From: Halobacteriovoraceae bacterium
GTDB lineage: Bacteria > Bdellovibrionota > Bacteriovoracia > Bacteriovoracales > Bacteriovoracaceae
Reading direction: 5' to 3'
Assembly (NCBI GenBank): GCA_002712005.1
Contig: PASP01000020.1
Location: 1-64,000 of the forward strand
DNA length: 64,000 nt
Shown piece by piece: positions 25,570-34,636 of this stretch; position 1 is the first letter of the stretch, and the number at the start of each line of letters is the position of its first letter. The position numbers and the translations under genes are program-made. The notes beneath the pieces are model-generated. The model did no database searches. It was not told the DNA's origin and was given only the letters and a program-made list of their open reading frames with translations.

Positions 25570-26182
25570 TGTTCTCCATTGTGCTAATTTTATATTTTAG
25601 CTCTTGCACTTCTCTCGTTAGTGAGAAGAGTCGATTAGCAACAATAAGACTTACTGACTGTAAGAGCTTCGCAGCTATCAAGGGATAGATATTTATAAGT
25701 TGATCCACATCTGGCTTAAATAGTCCAAGAAGGTCACATCCCTGTCTACTAATGGCCGTGGCGTTTCTCGTACTATTTTGTTGTAAGAGAGCCAGCTCTC
25801 CAAAATAATCATACTTCTCTAATGTAATGATGTGCCCAGGTTTTCTCTCTCCTGTCGCTTCATTCTTGATCTCTTCTCCAACGACAAGATCTGTGTATCC
25901 GCTATATATAAAATAAAAGCCTACACCTAATTCACCTTGATTGAAGATCCTCTCTCCAGCATTAAACTTTCTTAAGTGAAGAAATTTGGCCAGAATTCTC
26001 AGTTCATTCTCTGTAAAGTTTTTTAAGACTTCAATTTTTCTCAGAAACTTTGGAATACTATCAACCTTCTTACCCATGATCGGATTAGATTGCCAAAAGT
26101 ACTTAAGCACAGATATCTCTAACTTCTCTGGAAGAGGTTCATTCTTATCAATTTTTTCTGATATTTCTTTTTCGTAACTCAT
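25556..26182 (-). CDS. Cyclic-nucleotide-binding domain protein
   Basis: A 208-residue protein with one cNMP-binding fold (about residues 60-180): AGERIFNQGELGVGFYFIYS and the phosphate-binding cassette FGELALLQQNSTRNATA with its conserved Arg. No DNA-binding domain is seen; the C-terminus is a helix that may be a coiled coil (FSLTREVQELKYKISTMENN). It may gate or tune the permease encoded downstream, with which it overlaps. The ATG at 26182 is chosen; a TTG at 26188 is possible. Confidence 0.85.
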   Translation of the reverse strand: MSYEKEISEKIDKNEPLPEKLEISVLKYFWQSNPIMGKKVDSIPKFLRKIEVLKNFTENELRILAKFLHLRKFNAGERIFNQGELGVGFYFIYSGYTDLVVGEEIKNEATGERKPGHIITLEKYDYFGELALLQQNSTRNATAISRQGCDLLGLFKPDVDQLINIYPLIAAKLLQSVSLIVANRLFSLTREVQELKYKISTMENNASS

Positions 26183-26191
26183 CCTCAACCC

Positions 26192-26860
26192 TTAATCGTA
26201 GAAACCGAGATCACTCTTTTTAACCCATCCCGATTTATTTCGAGGTGAAACAATATAATACCAATCATCATAGAACTTTCCGACAATCACTCTACTACCG
26301 GCTGCAATACTTCCATAATCTGGATAAATCTGAGATGGCCCTTCATGGATAGAGAGATCCTTCAAGGCAACAGCAAAGTTATGACCTTGCTCGTAGGTAT
26401 AACGTGCAATAGGGGGAAAAACTAAGAGCAAGATGTAAAAGATCATGAGTAGTTTATTTTGAATCCACTTCTTCTTTAAAAGAAGAAGAAATAACGAGAG
26501 GCCTAGCAAGAAATAGAGAAGATAAAAACTCATTGGAATATCGATAGCATTAGCTATTGTATAATCCTTCCAGTTCTTACTATAAGTAGGGTCAGCGACA
26601 TCTGGTTGTAATTTTATATATTCAAGATTATTCCAAAGCATGGGATAACTGAATCCATCTTCCTTGGCCTTTTCTAAATGAAATCGTGCTGGTCCAAAGT
26701 CATTTAATTTCAGATAAATGGAACCTAAATTATAGTGAAATAACCCTGAATCAAGATGATCCTTATTCTCTCTTATTATTTTTAGCGAATTTTCATATTC
26801 ACCTTTTAAATAATAATCTTGGGCTGCCTTTAATATCTCTTGCGTGCTATGATTTGCCAT
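26192..26860 (-). CDS. TPR-SH3 membrane protein
   Basis: A 222-residue protein: N-terminal TPR pair (AAQDYYLKGEYENSLKII, GLFHYNLGSIYLKLNDFGPA), two membrane helices (MSFYLLYFLLGLSLFLLLL, LLMIFYILLLVFPPIARYTY), and a C-terminal bacterial SH3 domain (LSIHEGPSQIYPDYGSIAAG, NKSGWVKKSDLGFYD). This layout resembles the BatE-type proteins of aerotolerance operons. No Bat partners are present. First gene of the 26860-25... minus-strand group. Confidence 0.75.
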   Translation of the reverse strand: MANHSTQEILKAAQDYYLKGEYENSLKIIRENKDHLDSGLFHYNLGSIYLKLNDFGPARFHLEKAKEDGFSYPMLWNNLEYIKLQPDVADPTYSKNWKDYTIANAIDIPMSFYLLYFLLGLSLFLLLLKKKWIQNKLLMIFYILLLVFPPIARYTYEQGHNFAVALKDLSIHEGPSQIYPDYGSIAAGSRVIVGKFYDDWYYIVSPRNKSGWVKKSDLGFYD

Positions 26861-26915
26861 AAAGGTATTATCATTCTCATGAACCTTGAGTTCAAGTCTT
26901 TAAAATTAGGTAAAA

Positions 26916-27689
26916 ATGACTTCCCTAGACGATCAACTTTATCAACTATTTTCTCAACTTGTTGTAAATGCTAAAGCTCAAACAGATACAAGTGAGCTTA
27001 GCTTTGACGCTCAAGCCTTAAAAAGAGGTGAAGGACCTATTGAAGTCGCGGCCAATTCGCCTGATAAGTCATATCAGCTTGGCCCTAGAAGCTCTATTAT
27101 TGGTCTTGGACACCCTCTTATCTATAAGTCACGGCTTATTGGCTCATTGAGTCCTGAGCTTTTTTGTAGTGAAGCAGAGCAAGATAAATTCTTCTCTGAG
27201 CTCTCCAGTTTCCTTACTCTCCAGGCAGGATTTCCTATTTTTGCTTACTTCGGTCAAAGTGGAACAAATCTATCAACTGAGTCGGGAAGACATCCGCAGT
27301 TCTTTGACCCGCAAAGTATAGAGTCACTCAAAAATAATAGTACGATTACCGTATATAATATTTTCCCCTTTGCCATAACCCTATCCAATCAAAAAGCCGA
27401 ACATTATGGCTATTTGACTTATGACCACCTCATTCAAGCAAAGTCCATCTTCAAACTTTTAAAGTTAGGGGACTTCTATGGCAAAACTGGACATATACAA
27501 CGAATGTCAGAATCCTTGGCCAAAAGTCTTAAAGGTGTTAAGGAAGTGACCAAGGTTGAAGGATTGCTAATTAGATTGGAGCAAGATAAAAATTATTCAT
27601 TCTTAGAAAAAGGGCAGTCCACAATTTATCTGCCTCTATTTTTTAAACCTTCTTTTTTAGAAGAACTTAAGAAACTTATTACGGAATAG
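26916..27689 (+). CDS. Unknown protein encoded with arginine succinyltransferase genes
   Basis: A 257-residue soluble protein I do not recognise. It contains KRGEGPIEVAANSPDKSYQL, GLGHPLIYKSRLIGSLSPEL and IYLPLFFKPSFLEELKKLIT. No signal peptide or cofactor motif is obvious. It ends two bases before astA, so it is the first gene of an astA-astD operon. It is too short for AstB and lacks the zinc ligands expected of AstE. A role in arginine use is inferred from position only. Confidence 0.7.
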   Translation: MTSLDDQLYQLFSQLVVNAKAQTDTSELSFDAQALKRGEGPIEVAANSPDKSYQLGPRSSIIGLGHPLIYKSRLIGSLSPELFCSEAEQDKFFSELSSFLTLQAGFPIFAYFGQSGTNLSTESGRHPQFFDPQSIESLKNNSTITVYNIFPFAITLSNQKAEHYGYLTYDHLIQAKSIFKLLKLGDFYGKTGHIQRMSESLAKSLKGVKEVTKVEGLLIRLEQDKNYSFLEKGQSTIYLPLFFKPSFLEELKKLITE

Positions 27690-27691
27690 TT

Positions 27692-28711
27692 ATGTATATT
27701 TTAAGAAATGCTGTCGAAGAAGATCTCGATCAAATTTTAGAACTCAGTCAGTTAAAAGTATTTATCAATCTTCCCAGCGATCGCAAGGTCCTTGAAGCCA
27801 AAATAGATAATTCTTTACGTAGTTTCAAAAATCCTTCATCTCAACTAGAAGACAACCTCTACGTTTTTGTTCTTGAAGATATTGATACTCATCGAATTCT
27901 TGGCGTCTCTATGATCCATGGTAAGCATGGAACAGAGTCTGAGCCACATTTTTATCTCACTGTTTCGCAAGAAAATAAATATAGCGAATCTCTCAACACT
28001 GGTTTTATCCATGGAACTCTTAAATTTGGCTACAACCCAGATGGTTACACTGAAATTGGGGGTCTAATACTTGAACCTGGACATAGAGGCTCCCCTTTTA
28101 AACTAGGGAAGGCCCTAAGCTACGCTCGCTTTCTCTACATAGCTCAGCACCAAGAAGAATTTACAGATGAAATTCATGTTGAACTCATGCCTCCCTTTGA
28201 TAGCAATGGAAACTCTCCTCTATGGGAAGCCATTGGAAGAAAGTTTTTGAATATGGACTACACGGAAGCCGATGTTCTTTCTCGTAAAAATAAAGAATTC
28301 ATCCTTTCTTTGTTCCCAACTGGTACCATTTACGAAACTCTTCTTCCCTTATCTGCGAGGGACTCTATTGGAAAGGTGGGTAAGGAAACGATGCCCGTAA
28401 AGAAAATGCTCGAGTCAATTGGCTTTCAATATACAAACGAGGTCGACCCCTTTGATGGTGGTCCTCATTATCGAGCAAAGAAAGAAAATATATCACTTCT
28501 TAAACAAGCAACCGAATATGAACTTGAATTTGAAGATGTAAGAGGTAAGAACGCTGACGAGAGGAAGCTCTTTATGGTTAATATGCCCCATAAAGATTAT
28601 CAGTTTTATACAACGATTCTTTCAGCTCGTCCTGATGGCAAAAAGCTCTTTGTTCCCCAACGTTTTCAAGCTCAATGCCCAACAAATAAAGGAACAGGTT
28701 TTAACTACTGA
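27692..28711 (+). CDS. astA: Arginine N-succinyltransferase
   Basis: A 339-residue acyltransferase that transfers succinyl from succinyl-CoA to arginine, the first step of the AST pathway. The sequence shows ILRNAVEEDLDQILELSQ, SMIHGKHGTESEPHFYLT, GGLILEPGHRGSPFKLGKAL and GNSPLWEAIGRKFLNMDYTE, all typical. Length is normal. astB, astC and astE are not in the window, so the pathway would need genes elsewhere. Confidence 0.93.
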   Translation: MYILRNAVEEDLDQILELSQLKVFINLPSDRKVLEAKIDNSLRSFKNPSSQLEDNLYVFVLEDIDTHRILGVSMIHGKHGTESEPHFYLTVSQENKYSESLNTGFIHGTLKFGYNPDGYTEIGGLILEPGHRGSPFKLGKALSYARFLYIAQHQEEFTDEIHVELMPPFDSNGNSPLWEAIGRKFLNMDYTEADVLSRKNKEFILSLFPTGTIYETLLPLSARDSIGKVGKETMPVKKMLESIGFQYTNEVDPFDGGPHYRAKKENISLLKQATEYELEFEDVRGKNADERKLFMVNMPHKDYQFYTTILSARPDGKKLFVPQRFQAQCPTNKGTGFNY

Positions 28712-28719
28712 GGTAAATT

Positions 28720-30243
28720 ATGAAATACGAAATCAAAGGTAATTATTTTAATGGACGCTATAATCCTTCAAGCTCTAAAGGCCCAGAAGGTGTTGAGCAT
28801 TTTATCAAAAGAGAATGTCCAGGTGATACTTCTCTTGTTCTCTGGGAAATGCCAATTGCGTATAGTCAAATCGAAGAAGTGGTCGCCAGTGCTGTAGATG
28901 GTTTTAAATTTTGGAGACGTCTTCCTTTAAATGAAAGAATTAACTTTTTAAAAAAGTATCAAGAACAGGTTATTGCTAAACAAGACTTAATCGCAGAGGC
29001 CATTGCTCTTGAAAGTGGAAAGCCACTGTGGGAAGCCAAAACAGAGGTTGCTTCAGTTATAGGAAAAGTCGATGTTACAATCAATGACTCTCTTCCAAGA
29101 GTAGCTGATATCAACATAAGCGAAATTGCTGCTGGCACAAATGGTTCTGTACACTTTAGACCTCTTGGACCAAGTTTAGTTATTGGACCTTTTAATTTTC
29201 CATGCCACCTTGCGAATACTCAAATTTTAAGTGCTCTAATTACTGGAAACTCATTCATTTTTAAACCTTCTGAAAAAGTGGCCTATAGTGCACAACTTAT
29301 GATTGATTGTTTTCATGAAGCAGGCTTTCCCAAAGGTGTTGTAAACTTATGCCAAGGGGACGGAGAAGTTGCTCGTCGCCTAACAGGTAGCAAAGATATT
29401 AAAGGTGTCTTCTTCACGGGAAGTAAGGAAGTTGGACTTAATATCCTAAAAACAACTCACACTGATCTTTCCAAGCTCGTGGCCCTAGAACTCGGTGGGA
29501 AAAACTCTAGTATTATCCATAAAGATGCGAATACAGACCTGGCTTTAGAAGAACTTCTTAAAGCATGTTATCTCACTGCCGGTCAGAGATGTACTTCAAC
29601 AAGTCTAATTCCAATTCATAGAAGTGTGATGAATGAGTTTATGGATAAATTTCATAATCTTAGTAAAAAAATCATTGTCGATCATCCTACTGACCACGAA
29701 AAGACACCTTTTATGGGTCCTTTGGTTGATCAACGCTCTCTTGATCAGTATCTACTTTTCATGGGCATGGCCAAACGAGAAGGTTTCGAAGAAATTATGC
29801 GCGGTAAACAACTTACTCGTAAAACAGAGGGATACTATGTGAGTCCTTCGATACACTTTGCAGAAAAATGGATTGAAGACTCTCACTTTCTACAAAGTGA
29901 AATCTTTGGACCTAACACTACATTCATTCCATACGATGATATTGAAGAAGCTATCCAAATAACCAACTCAACAGAATATGGACTTGCTGCCGGAGTATTT
30001 ACTGCCGATAAAGAAGTATTTACAAAATGTTTAGAAGAGATTGATAGCGGATTAGTGAATCATAATCGATCAACTTGTGGAGCCAGTGCAAAGCTTCCTT
30101 TTGGTGGAATTAAAAATTCTGGAAACTACCATCCAGCTGCTGTTGCCATGATTGATGCTTGTGTTTATCAAAAGGCAAGTCTTCAGTGTGAAGATGCAAA
30201 AGCGACAGGGCTAGATAAAATAACGGGTCTTGAACTCGACTAA
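28720..30243 (+). CDS. astD: Succinylglutamate-semialdehyde dehydrogenase
   Basis: A 507-residue NAD-dependent aldehyde dehydrogenase, last oxidation step of the AST pathway. Seen are LGPSLVIGPFNFPCHLAN, KGVFFTGSKEVGLNIL, the catalytic Glu in LVALELGGKNSSIIHKD, and the catalytic Cys in TAGQRCTSTS. Its place behind astA supports the AstD call over a generic aldehyde dehydrogenase. Its stop shares four bases with the stop of the convergent gene. Confidence 0.92.
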   Translation: MKYEIKGNYFNGRYNPSSSKGPEGVEHFIKRECPGDTSLVLWEMPIAYSQIEEVVASAVDGFKFWRRLPLNERINFLKKYQEQVIAKQDLIAEAIALESGKPLWEAKTEVASVIGKVDVTINDSLPRVADINISEIAAGTNGSVHFRPLGPSLVIGPFNFPCHLANTQILSALITGNSFIFKPSEKVAYSAQLMIDCFHEAGFPKGVVNLCQGDGEVARRLTGSKDIKGVFFTGSKEVGLNILKTTHTDLSKLVALELGGKNSSIIHKDANTDLALEELLKACYLTAGQRCTSTSLIPIHRSVMNEFMDKFHNLSKKIIVDHPTDHEKTPFMGPLVDQRSLDQYLLFMGMAKREGFEEIMRGKQLTRKTEGYYVSPSIHFAEKWIEDSHFLQSEIFGPNTTFIPYDDIEEAIQITNSTEYGLAAGVFTADKEVFTKCLEEIDSGLVNHNRSTCGASAKLPFGGIKNSGNYHPAAVAMIDACVYQKASLQCEDAKATGLDKITGLELD

Positions 30244-30833
30244 GCTTGCTTTTTATTGACGAGAACACCTAGGGAAGAACTATGCCCTAGGTCTTCCTTA
30301 TTTCTCTTTTGTGTTTGAATATCTACGTCTGAAGTATTCTTATAAAGAGACATGACTTCCATCTTCTTTATCATCGAGTACGAGTTATATAGTTTTTTCT
30401 TCTCTTCTATTATCATTGTGGAAGTTTGCTTATTATTCGCAGAACTTGCTTTCTTAGGAAATCTCTTTTGTCCGAAGATATTCTTATTCATTTTCTCGAA
30501 GGTACGAGCGTAGGCTTCTAGTAACTTAAGAACTCTTTGTCCGCTTTGAAAGGTGAATCTCTCCCTTGGAGCTTCAGCTAAAGGAATTTCCACCGCCTTT
30601 TCAGGGTCTTCATTAAACTTGAGAATTTTTGCACCTTCGTCTGAACTTTCAGCAGCAGCTTCTTCTCTCTGTTTCTGAATAATGTCTTTATAGCTCTTCC
30701 CCTCCACATCTGCAGATAAGAGAACCGATAGCGGAATTTTCTTCTGCCCGGAATGAGAAGTCGTAAGCTTAGATATTTCCTCTGGAGTGAGAATTCTAAG
30801 CAAAGACATAATAAGATGACCTTTAAACTCCAT
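30240..30833 (-). CDS. Unknown soluble protein
   Basis: A 197-residue basic protein with an N-terminal MSLLRILTPEEISKLTTSH, a middle helix (GQRVLKLLEAYARTFEKMNK) and a Lys/Ser/Asn-rich tail. No leader or membrane segment. I do not recognise it. GGAGG precedes the ATG at 30833; an internal ATG at codon 9 is possible. It stands alone between astD and tRNA-Asn. Confidence 0.65.
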   Translation of the reverse strand: MEFKGHLIMSLLRILTPEEISKLTTSHSGQKKIPLSVLLSADVEGKSYKDIIQKQREEAAAESSDEGAKILKFNEDPEKAVEIPLAEAPRERFTFQSGQRVLKLLEAYARTFEKMNKNIFGQKRFPKKASSANNKQTSTMIIEEKKKLYNSYSMIKKMEVMSLYKNTSDVDIQTQKRNKEDLGHSSSLGVLVNKKQA

Positions 30834-30944
30834 TGAGCCTCCGAATTTCGTATCGGATACCTGATCATTTTACTTTAGTATTAAGTTGACCATACGTAAA
30901 AACAGACACTTAATAGGAAAAAACTTCCCTTTTCATTTTCCCTC

Positions 30945-30973
30945 TAGACAGAAGGTACGCTCTTCATTATAAA
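30945..30973 (+). promoter_or_regulatory. Promoter of tRNA-Asn
   Basis: TAGACA (30945-30950) and TATAAA (30968-30973) are separated by exactly 17 bases. The start would be near 30980, about 15 bases before the mature tRNA. This is the cleanest sigma-70-like promoter in the window. Confidence 0.75.
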
Positions 30974-30994
30974 TGGAAGCTCGAAATAATGGAT

Positions 30995-31069
30995 TGGAGT
31001 GTGGCGCAGCGGTAGCGCAGCGGACTGTTAATCCGTTGGTCGCGGGTTCGAATCCCGCCACTCCAGCCA
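30995..31069 (+). tRNA. tRNA-Asn (anticodon GTT)
   Basis: A 75-base cloverleaf. The acceptor stem TGGAGTG (30995-31001) pairs with CACTCCA (31059-31065); the discriminator G and CCA are encoded. The anticodon loop CTGTTAA places GTT at 31027-31029. The T arm contains GGGTTCGAATCCC. Single gene with its own promoter and terminator. Confidence 0.98.
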
Positions 31070-31083
31070 TCTTTCTTAAAAAA

Positions 31084-31107
31084 GCCTCGTTTTAACGAGG
31101 CTTTTTT
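31084..31107 (+). terminator. Rho-independent terminator of tRNA-Asn
   Basis: Stem gcctcgtt (31084-31091) with aacgaggc (31094-31101), then six T. Confidence 0.92.
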
Positions 31108-31166
31108 ATTTCCTTTTTCCCTCTCCCTTTCACTTACGTTATTCTTTCTTCACCAAGGGATTTTTT

Positions 31167-31613
31167 ATGAATGAAAAAGAATATCTTCAAGAACTTACAC
31201 GCTCTATACCTGTAACCTCTAGTCTTGATATAGAAATTCATCAACTCACTTCTACGGGAGTTAGCCTCAAAGCACCTCTCAATACTCATATCAATTACGA
31301 AGGGACAGCTTTTGGAGGCTCTTTAAATACCTTGTGTGTCTTGGCCGGCTACTTAAGCGTTCACCATATGTTTAGCAGCAAGAAAATCTCCTTTGATTCG
31401 TTAGTCATACAAAATAGTTCTATTAACTATCTCAAACCTGTAACAAAAGACTTTATGGCCCGTGCAGAAATACAGAACCCTGAAAAAGTTATTGATCATT
31501 TCCAAAGAAGATCAAAGGCCAGAGCTGAACTCAACTGTACCGTCACCCCCCTTGAGACTTCTCAAGAAGTACTATGTAAATTTACCGCACGCTTTGTTAT
31601 AAGCTCGCGATAA
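31167..31613 (+). CDS. Hotdog-fold thioesterase (YiiD C-terminal type)
   Basis: A 148-residue protein with the hotdog thioesterase pattern: GVSLKAPLNTHINYEGTAFG, GGSLNTLCVLAGYLSVHHMF, and SSINYLKPVTKDFMARAEI. The family hydrolyses acyl-CoA or acyl-ACP; the substrate here is unknown. 70 bases separate it from the next gene on the same strand. Confidence 0.8.
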   Translation: MNEKEYLQELTRSIPVTSSLDIEIHQLTSTGVSLKAPLNTHINYEGTAFGGSLNTLCVLAGYLSVHHMFSSKKISFDSLVIQNSSINYLKPVTKDFMARAEIQNPEKVIDHFQRRSKARAELNCTVTPLETSQEVLCKFTARFVISSR

Positions 31614-31683
31614 TCCTTGCCAAGAAAGCCTCTAGGCCATAAATAGAGCACATATTAAAATCACTCACGCTTAGGAATCTCGA

Positions 31684-33069
31684 ATGTTTAATTCTTCCTT
31701 TATTGCAGATAAAACTCAATCTTCTTCGTCTCAGTTTTTAATAGATTCCTACGAACAATTTCTCTCTGAAATTAGAGAAGATGTTAACGAAGGCGAGACC
31801 TCTGAATTCTTAAGTGAAGATTTCCAAGAAGAATTTCAAAAACTAGTCGCAAGGCAAGAACTTGATCAGTTTAGTGCAAAAAACTTCTATTGGTTAAACC
31901 TTATTGACTCCCTCGTTGATACCCTTTTCCTTCTAGAAGAAGGCGACTATTCTGCGGAATCCATCATTGAATACTTTGAAGCTTCTGAGTTTTTAGGGTT
32001 TATAATCACCGAATTAGAAATGGAGCAATCTCCAGAAGAAGTCATCAACACCATTAAAGAAATTCAAGAATTCCAAATCGTAAGTTTTTTTCATCTACAA
32101 TTAAGTAATAAAAAATGGAATCCTTCTGGCCCCGTAGCGTATCGTCCAGTTCCTGAACTTGGAGAAGGATCTTTTGGCATTTACCTTGGAAAAAATAATG
32201 ACTTCTATCCTTTACCGGAGAATATAGAAGCATCCGTTCTTCCTGTAATTAAATACAATCCTCTTGATCAATTTATTCATATAGATCTTGAAGGAGAAAT
32301 ATTAGAGATTCGCTCGGTTGAGATTCATAAGAATCAATTCAATCAATCTCCAGTGCTGCTTATGAATGCAGAACTTTATAATCATTCTCAAAAGCAAATT
32401 CTGATTGATAAATTTGTTAAGGCCAATCAGATTATCTCAGAACTTTGTCCAAGCCTCTATACGAGACTTCTTCAATTTACTGATTACGTTGTCCCCTTAG
32501 AAACAGAAGAGCTTGTAAGCTACTCCATGAAAGTTCTCCCTAAACATTCCATGATTAATCTATTTAATAGAGATCTTGTCGACCTCGTGGATGATCTTCT
32601 TCACGAAAATGGCCATCACTATCTTAATGGCTTACTTGAAGGTGAAGAAGAGCTTATATTCGAAGACGATGAAAAGATTTTCTTTTCTCCTTGGAGACGA
32701 TCTCTACGTCCTATTCGTGGTATTTACCATGGTGTTTTAACTTTCTATTGGGCTTATCGCTTATTTAAAGAACTAAGTCTTTCTGATCAACTTTCTGAAT
32801 ATTTTAGTTCTGAAGAAAAAGATAAGATCTATTTTCGTCTTTTAGAAGAAGAATTCTTATTAAATGCTTGCCAAGAAGAACTCGATAAAGCTTTTCAGAT
32901 GAATAAAATCACAGACTATGGCAAAAGTTTTTACGAAAGCATTTATGAAGAACTCAATGAGGATCGCTCACTGTGTGAAAAAATAGAAAGCAATCTTGAT
33001 AAAGCTTCACTTGATAAACTGAACTCACTTAAGCAAGATGTCCTCTCTAAGAAAGATCTTCAGGCCTAA
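31684..33069 (+). CDS. HExxH protein resembling alpha-ketoglutarate-type peptide beta-hydroxylases
   Basis: A 461-residue acidic protein. Near the centre it has HENGHHYLN (H307, E308, H311), then FFSPWRRSLRPIRGIYHGV (PWR 336-338, RPIRG 342-346, H349). The spacing of HExxH, PWR, RPxRG and a following His-Gly is what I remember of the 'HEXXH motif' peptide-modification family, now described as iron/2-oxoglutarate peptide beta-hydroxylases. No leader or membrane segment. No precursor peptide or radical SAM partner is adjacent. A zinc peptidase is the main alternative. Confidence 0.65.
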   Translation: MFNSSFIADKTQSSSSQFLIDSYEQFLSEIREDVNEGETSEFLSEDFQEEFQKLVARQELDQFSAKNFYWLNLIDSLVDTLFLLEEGDYSAESIIEYFEASEFLGFIITELEMEQSPEEVINTIKEIQEFQIVSFFHLQLSNKKWNPSGPVAYRPVPELGEGSFGIYLGKNNDFYPLPENIEASVLPVIKYNPLDQFIHIDLEGEILEIRSVEIHKNQFNQSPVLLMNAELYNHSQKQILIDKFVKANQIISELCPSLYTRLLQFTDYVVPLETEELVSYSMKVLPKHSMINLFNRDLVDLVDDLLHENGHHYLNGLLEGEEELIFEDDEKIFFSPWRRSLRPIRGIYHGVLTFYWAYRLFKELSLSDQLSEYFSSEEKDKIYFRLLEEEFLLNACQEELDKAFQMNKITDYGKSFYESIYEELNEDRSLCEKIESNLDKASLDKLNSLKQDVLSKKDLQA

Positions 33070-33076
33070 GATCTAC

Positions 33077-34636
33077 TTATTCAAGATTATTTAAAATCTG
33101 TTGCATCTCATTTGCAGGCATGAGGTCACCTTGAAGTGATGCCTGTTCAATACCTTTCTTCAAAGTTTTCTTAGCTGCATCTTCATCGTTTAACTTTAGG
33201 TAAGTCTTACTCAATAAAACGTAGGCAACAGAATATTTTGAATCAGCACTGAGAACAGACTCAAGAGCTTGTCTTGCTTCATCAAATTTAGCCTTTTTAA
33301 AATAGATATCGCCCATACCAAAATTGGCCAATGTATCTTCAGGGTCTATTTCTAGTACCTGCTTAAACATTTCTTCTCTTCTTTCAAGCTCTTTGATTTC
33401 ATTTTCAAGCTTCTCTTCTTGTGCTTTCTTTGCTTGGGCTTCTTTCCCAAACATGGAAAAGGATTTTACAGTTGCTTGGGCTTTCTCCTCTTCTGCTTCC
33501 TCTATTTTCCCCATTTTCATATAAAACAAACTTTTATTGGTGTGGGCCATAATAGAATCAGGGTTGGCCTCAAGAACCTCATCCATCAAGGAGATTCCCT
33601 TTTCGAAGTCACCAAGCTGTCCGTAAATTACACCAATTGTCTCTAGTGCATCTTCATGATTGGGAACAATCTCTAAAATTTCTTTAAATATGGGAAGGGC
33701 CTTTTCTACGCTCTCCTGGTGAAAGACTTTAACCCCTTCCTCGTAGAGATGATTTACCCACTCATCGTGGGAAAAATCGCCTCCAAATGGAATATAGTGA
33801 ACTCTAGAACTTACATCATCGAGATGCATACGCATCTGATCGACGCGAAACTTTCTCACAGAAGATATTAGTAAAAACTTACGCCCCTCAAACTCCGTAG
33901 CGCCCAAAACCTTCCCCATTCTTTCTTCATTCACATAGATATTTTCACCTAATGTATAATGAGGAAATCTTTCATCGCACTCAACTAATATAGGAAAGTG
34001 AGCACCGCCTCTACGTGATTCGATTTTAGAAACTGTTTCTTGTCCTAGATAACAACCTTTCTTATGAGATACAGAATTAAGGTTGAGAATGGTATCTGTA
34101 ACCAGCTGATCTAGCGCTACATTGAGGTTAAGAAGTGGAATCCCTCTTAATAGAGCAAGATCTCTATATTCTTTTTCAGATAAGGCCTTCCCCTCAACAT
34201 CGTTACTTTCTAATATATAGCAGGGTAAGCCTCCATAAATTCCTTTAAAGAGAAAGGACTTTGGCCCACTGTAACTGAAGACCAAGGAGAGCTCATTATT
34301 TTTAAAATTAAGCTCTACATCATCCATGATGATGTATTTATCTAAGTCTTCTTTTAGAAAATCAATTAGCTCCTTTTCTCCAATGGCCAAAAATTCTTCA
34401 TCGTTTTTCTTCGCTAGAATAAAAAAAGACTTCACTCGTCCTGTTCTATCTAGACGAGCACTCTGTTGAAACGAACAACTCTCAAGTGCATCGACATCAG
34501 ATGTCAGTTGACCATTTAGAAATCTTTGGGCGTCAGGACCTTTAATTTCAAGATATGAAGTTTCTATGGATTCTCTGTTTGAGAATGCAATATGAGTATG
34601 ATTAAATTTTTTAAAGGGAAAGTTGCTAAAATTCAT
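33077..34636 (-). CDS. YgfZ/IBA57-type folate-binding protein fused to TPR repeats
   Basis: A 519-residue fusion. Residues 1 to about 260 are a GcvT-like YgfZ domain with the signature KKGCYLGQETVSKIESRRG (Cys195). YgfZ/IBA57 helps mature [4Fe-4S] proteins. From about residue 290 the rest is TPR-like (HEDALETIGVIYGQLGDFEK, IMAHTNKSLFYMKMGKIEEA, TLANFGMGDIYFKKAKFDEA) with a Lys/Glu-rich helix between. Its ATG overlaps the stop of the A-type carrier gene (TAATG). YgfZ normally stands alone at about 330 residues, so the TPR part is an extra. Confidence 0.88.
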   Translation of the reverse strand: MNFSNFPFKKFNHTHIAFSNRESIETSYLEIKGPDAQRFLNGQLTSDVDALESCSFQQSARLDRTGRVKSFFILAKKNDEEFLAIGEKELIDFLKEDLDKYIIMDDVELNFKNNELSLVFSYSGPKSFLFKGIYGGLPCYILESNDVEGKALSEKEYRDLALLRGIPLLNLNVALDQLVTDTILNLNSVSHKKGCYLGQETVSKIESRRGGAHFPILVECDERFPHYTLGENIYVNEERMGKVLGATEFEGRKFLLISSVRKFRVDQMRMHLDDVSSRVHYIPFGGDFSHDEWVNHLYEEGVKVFHQESVEKALPIFKEILEIVPNHEDALETIGVIYGQLGDFEKGISLMDEVLEANPDSIMAHTNKSLFYMKMGKIEEAEEEKAQATVKSFSMFGKEAQAKKAQEEKLENEIKELERREEMFKQVLEIDPEDTLANFGMGDIYFKKAKFDEARQALESVLSADSKYSVAYVLLSKTYLKLNDEDAAKKTLKKGIEQASLQGDLMPANEMQQILNNLE

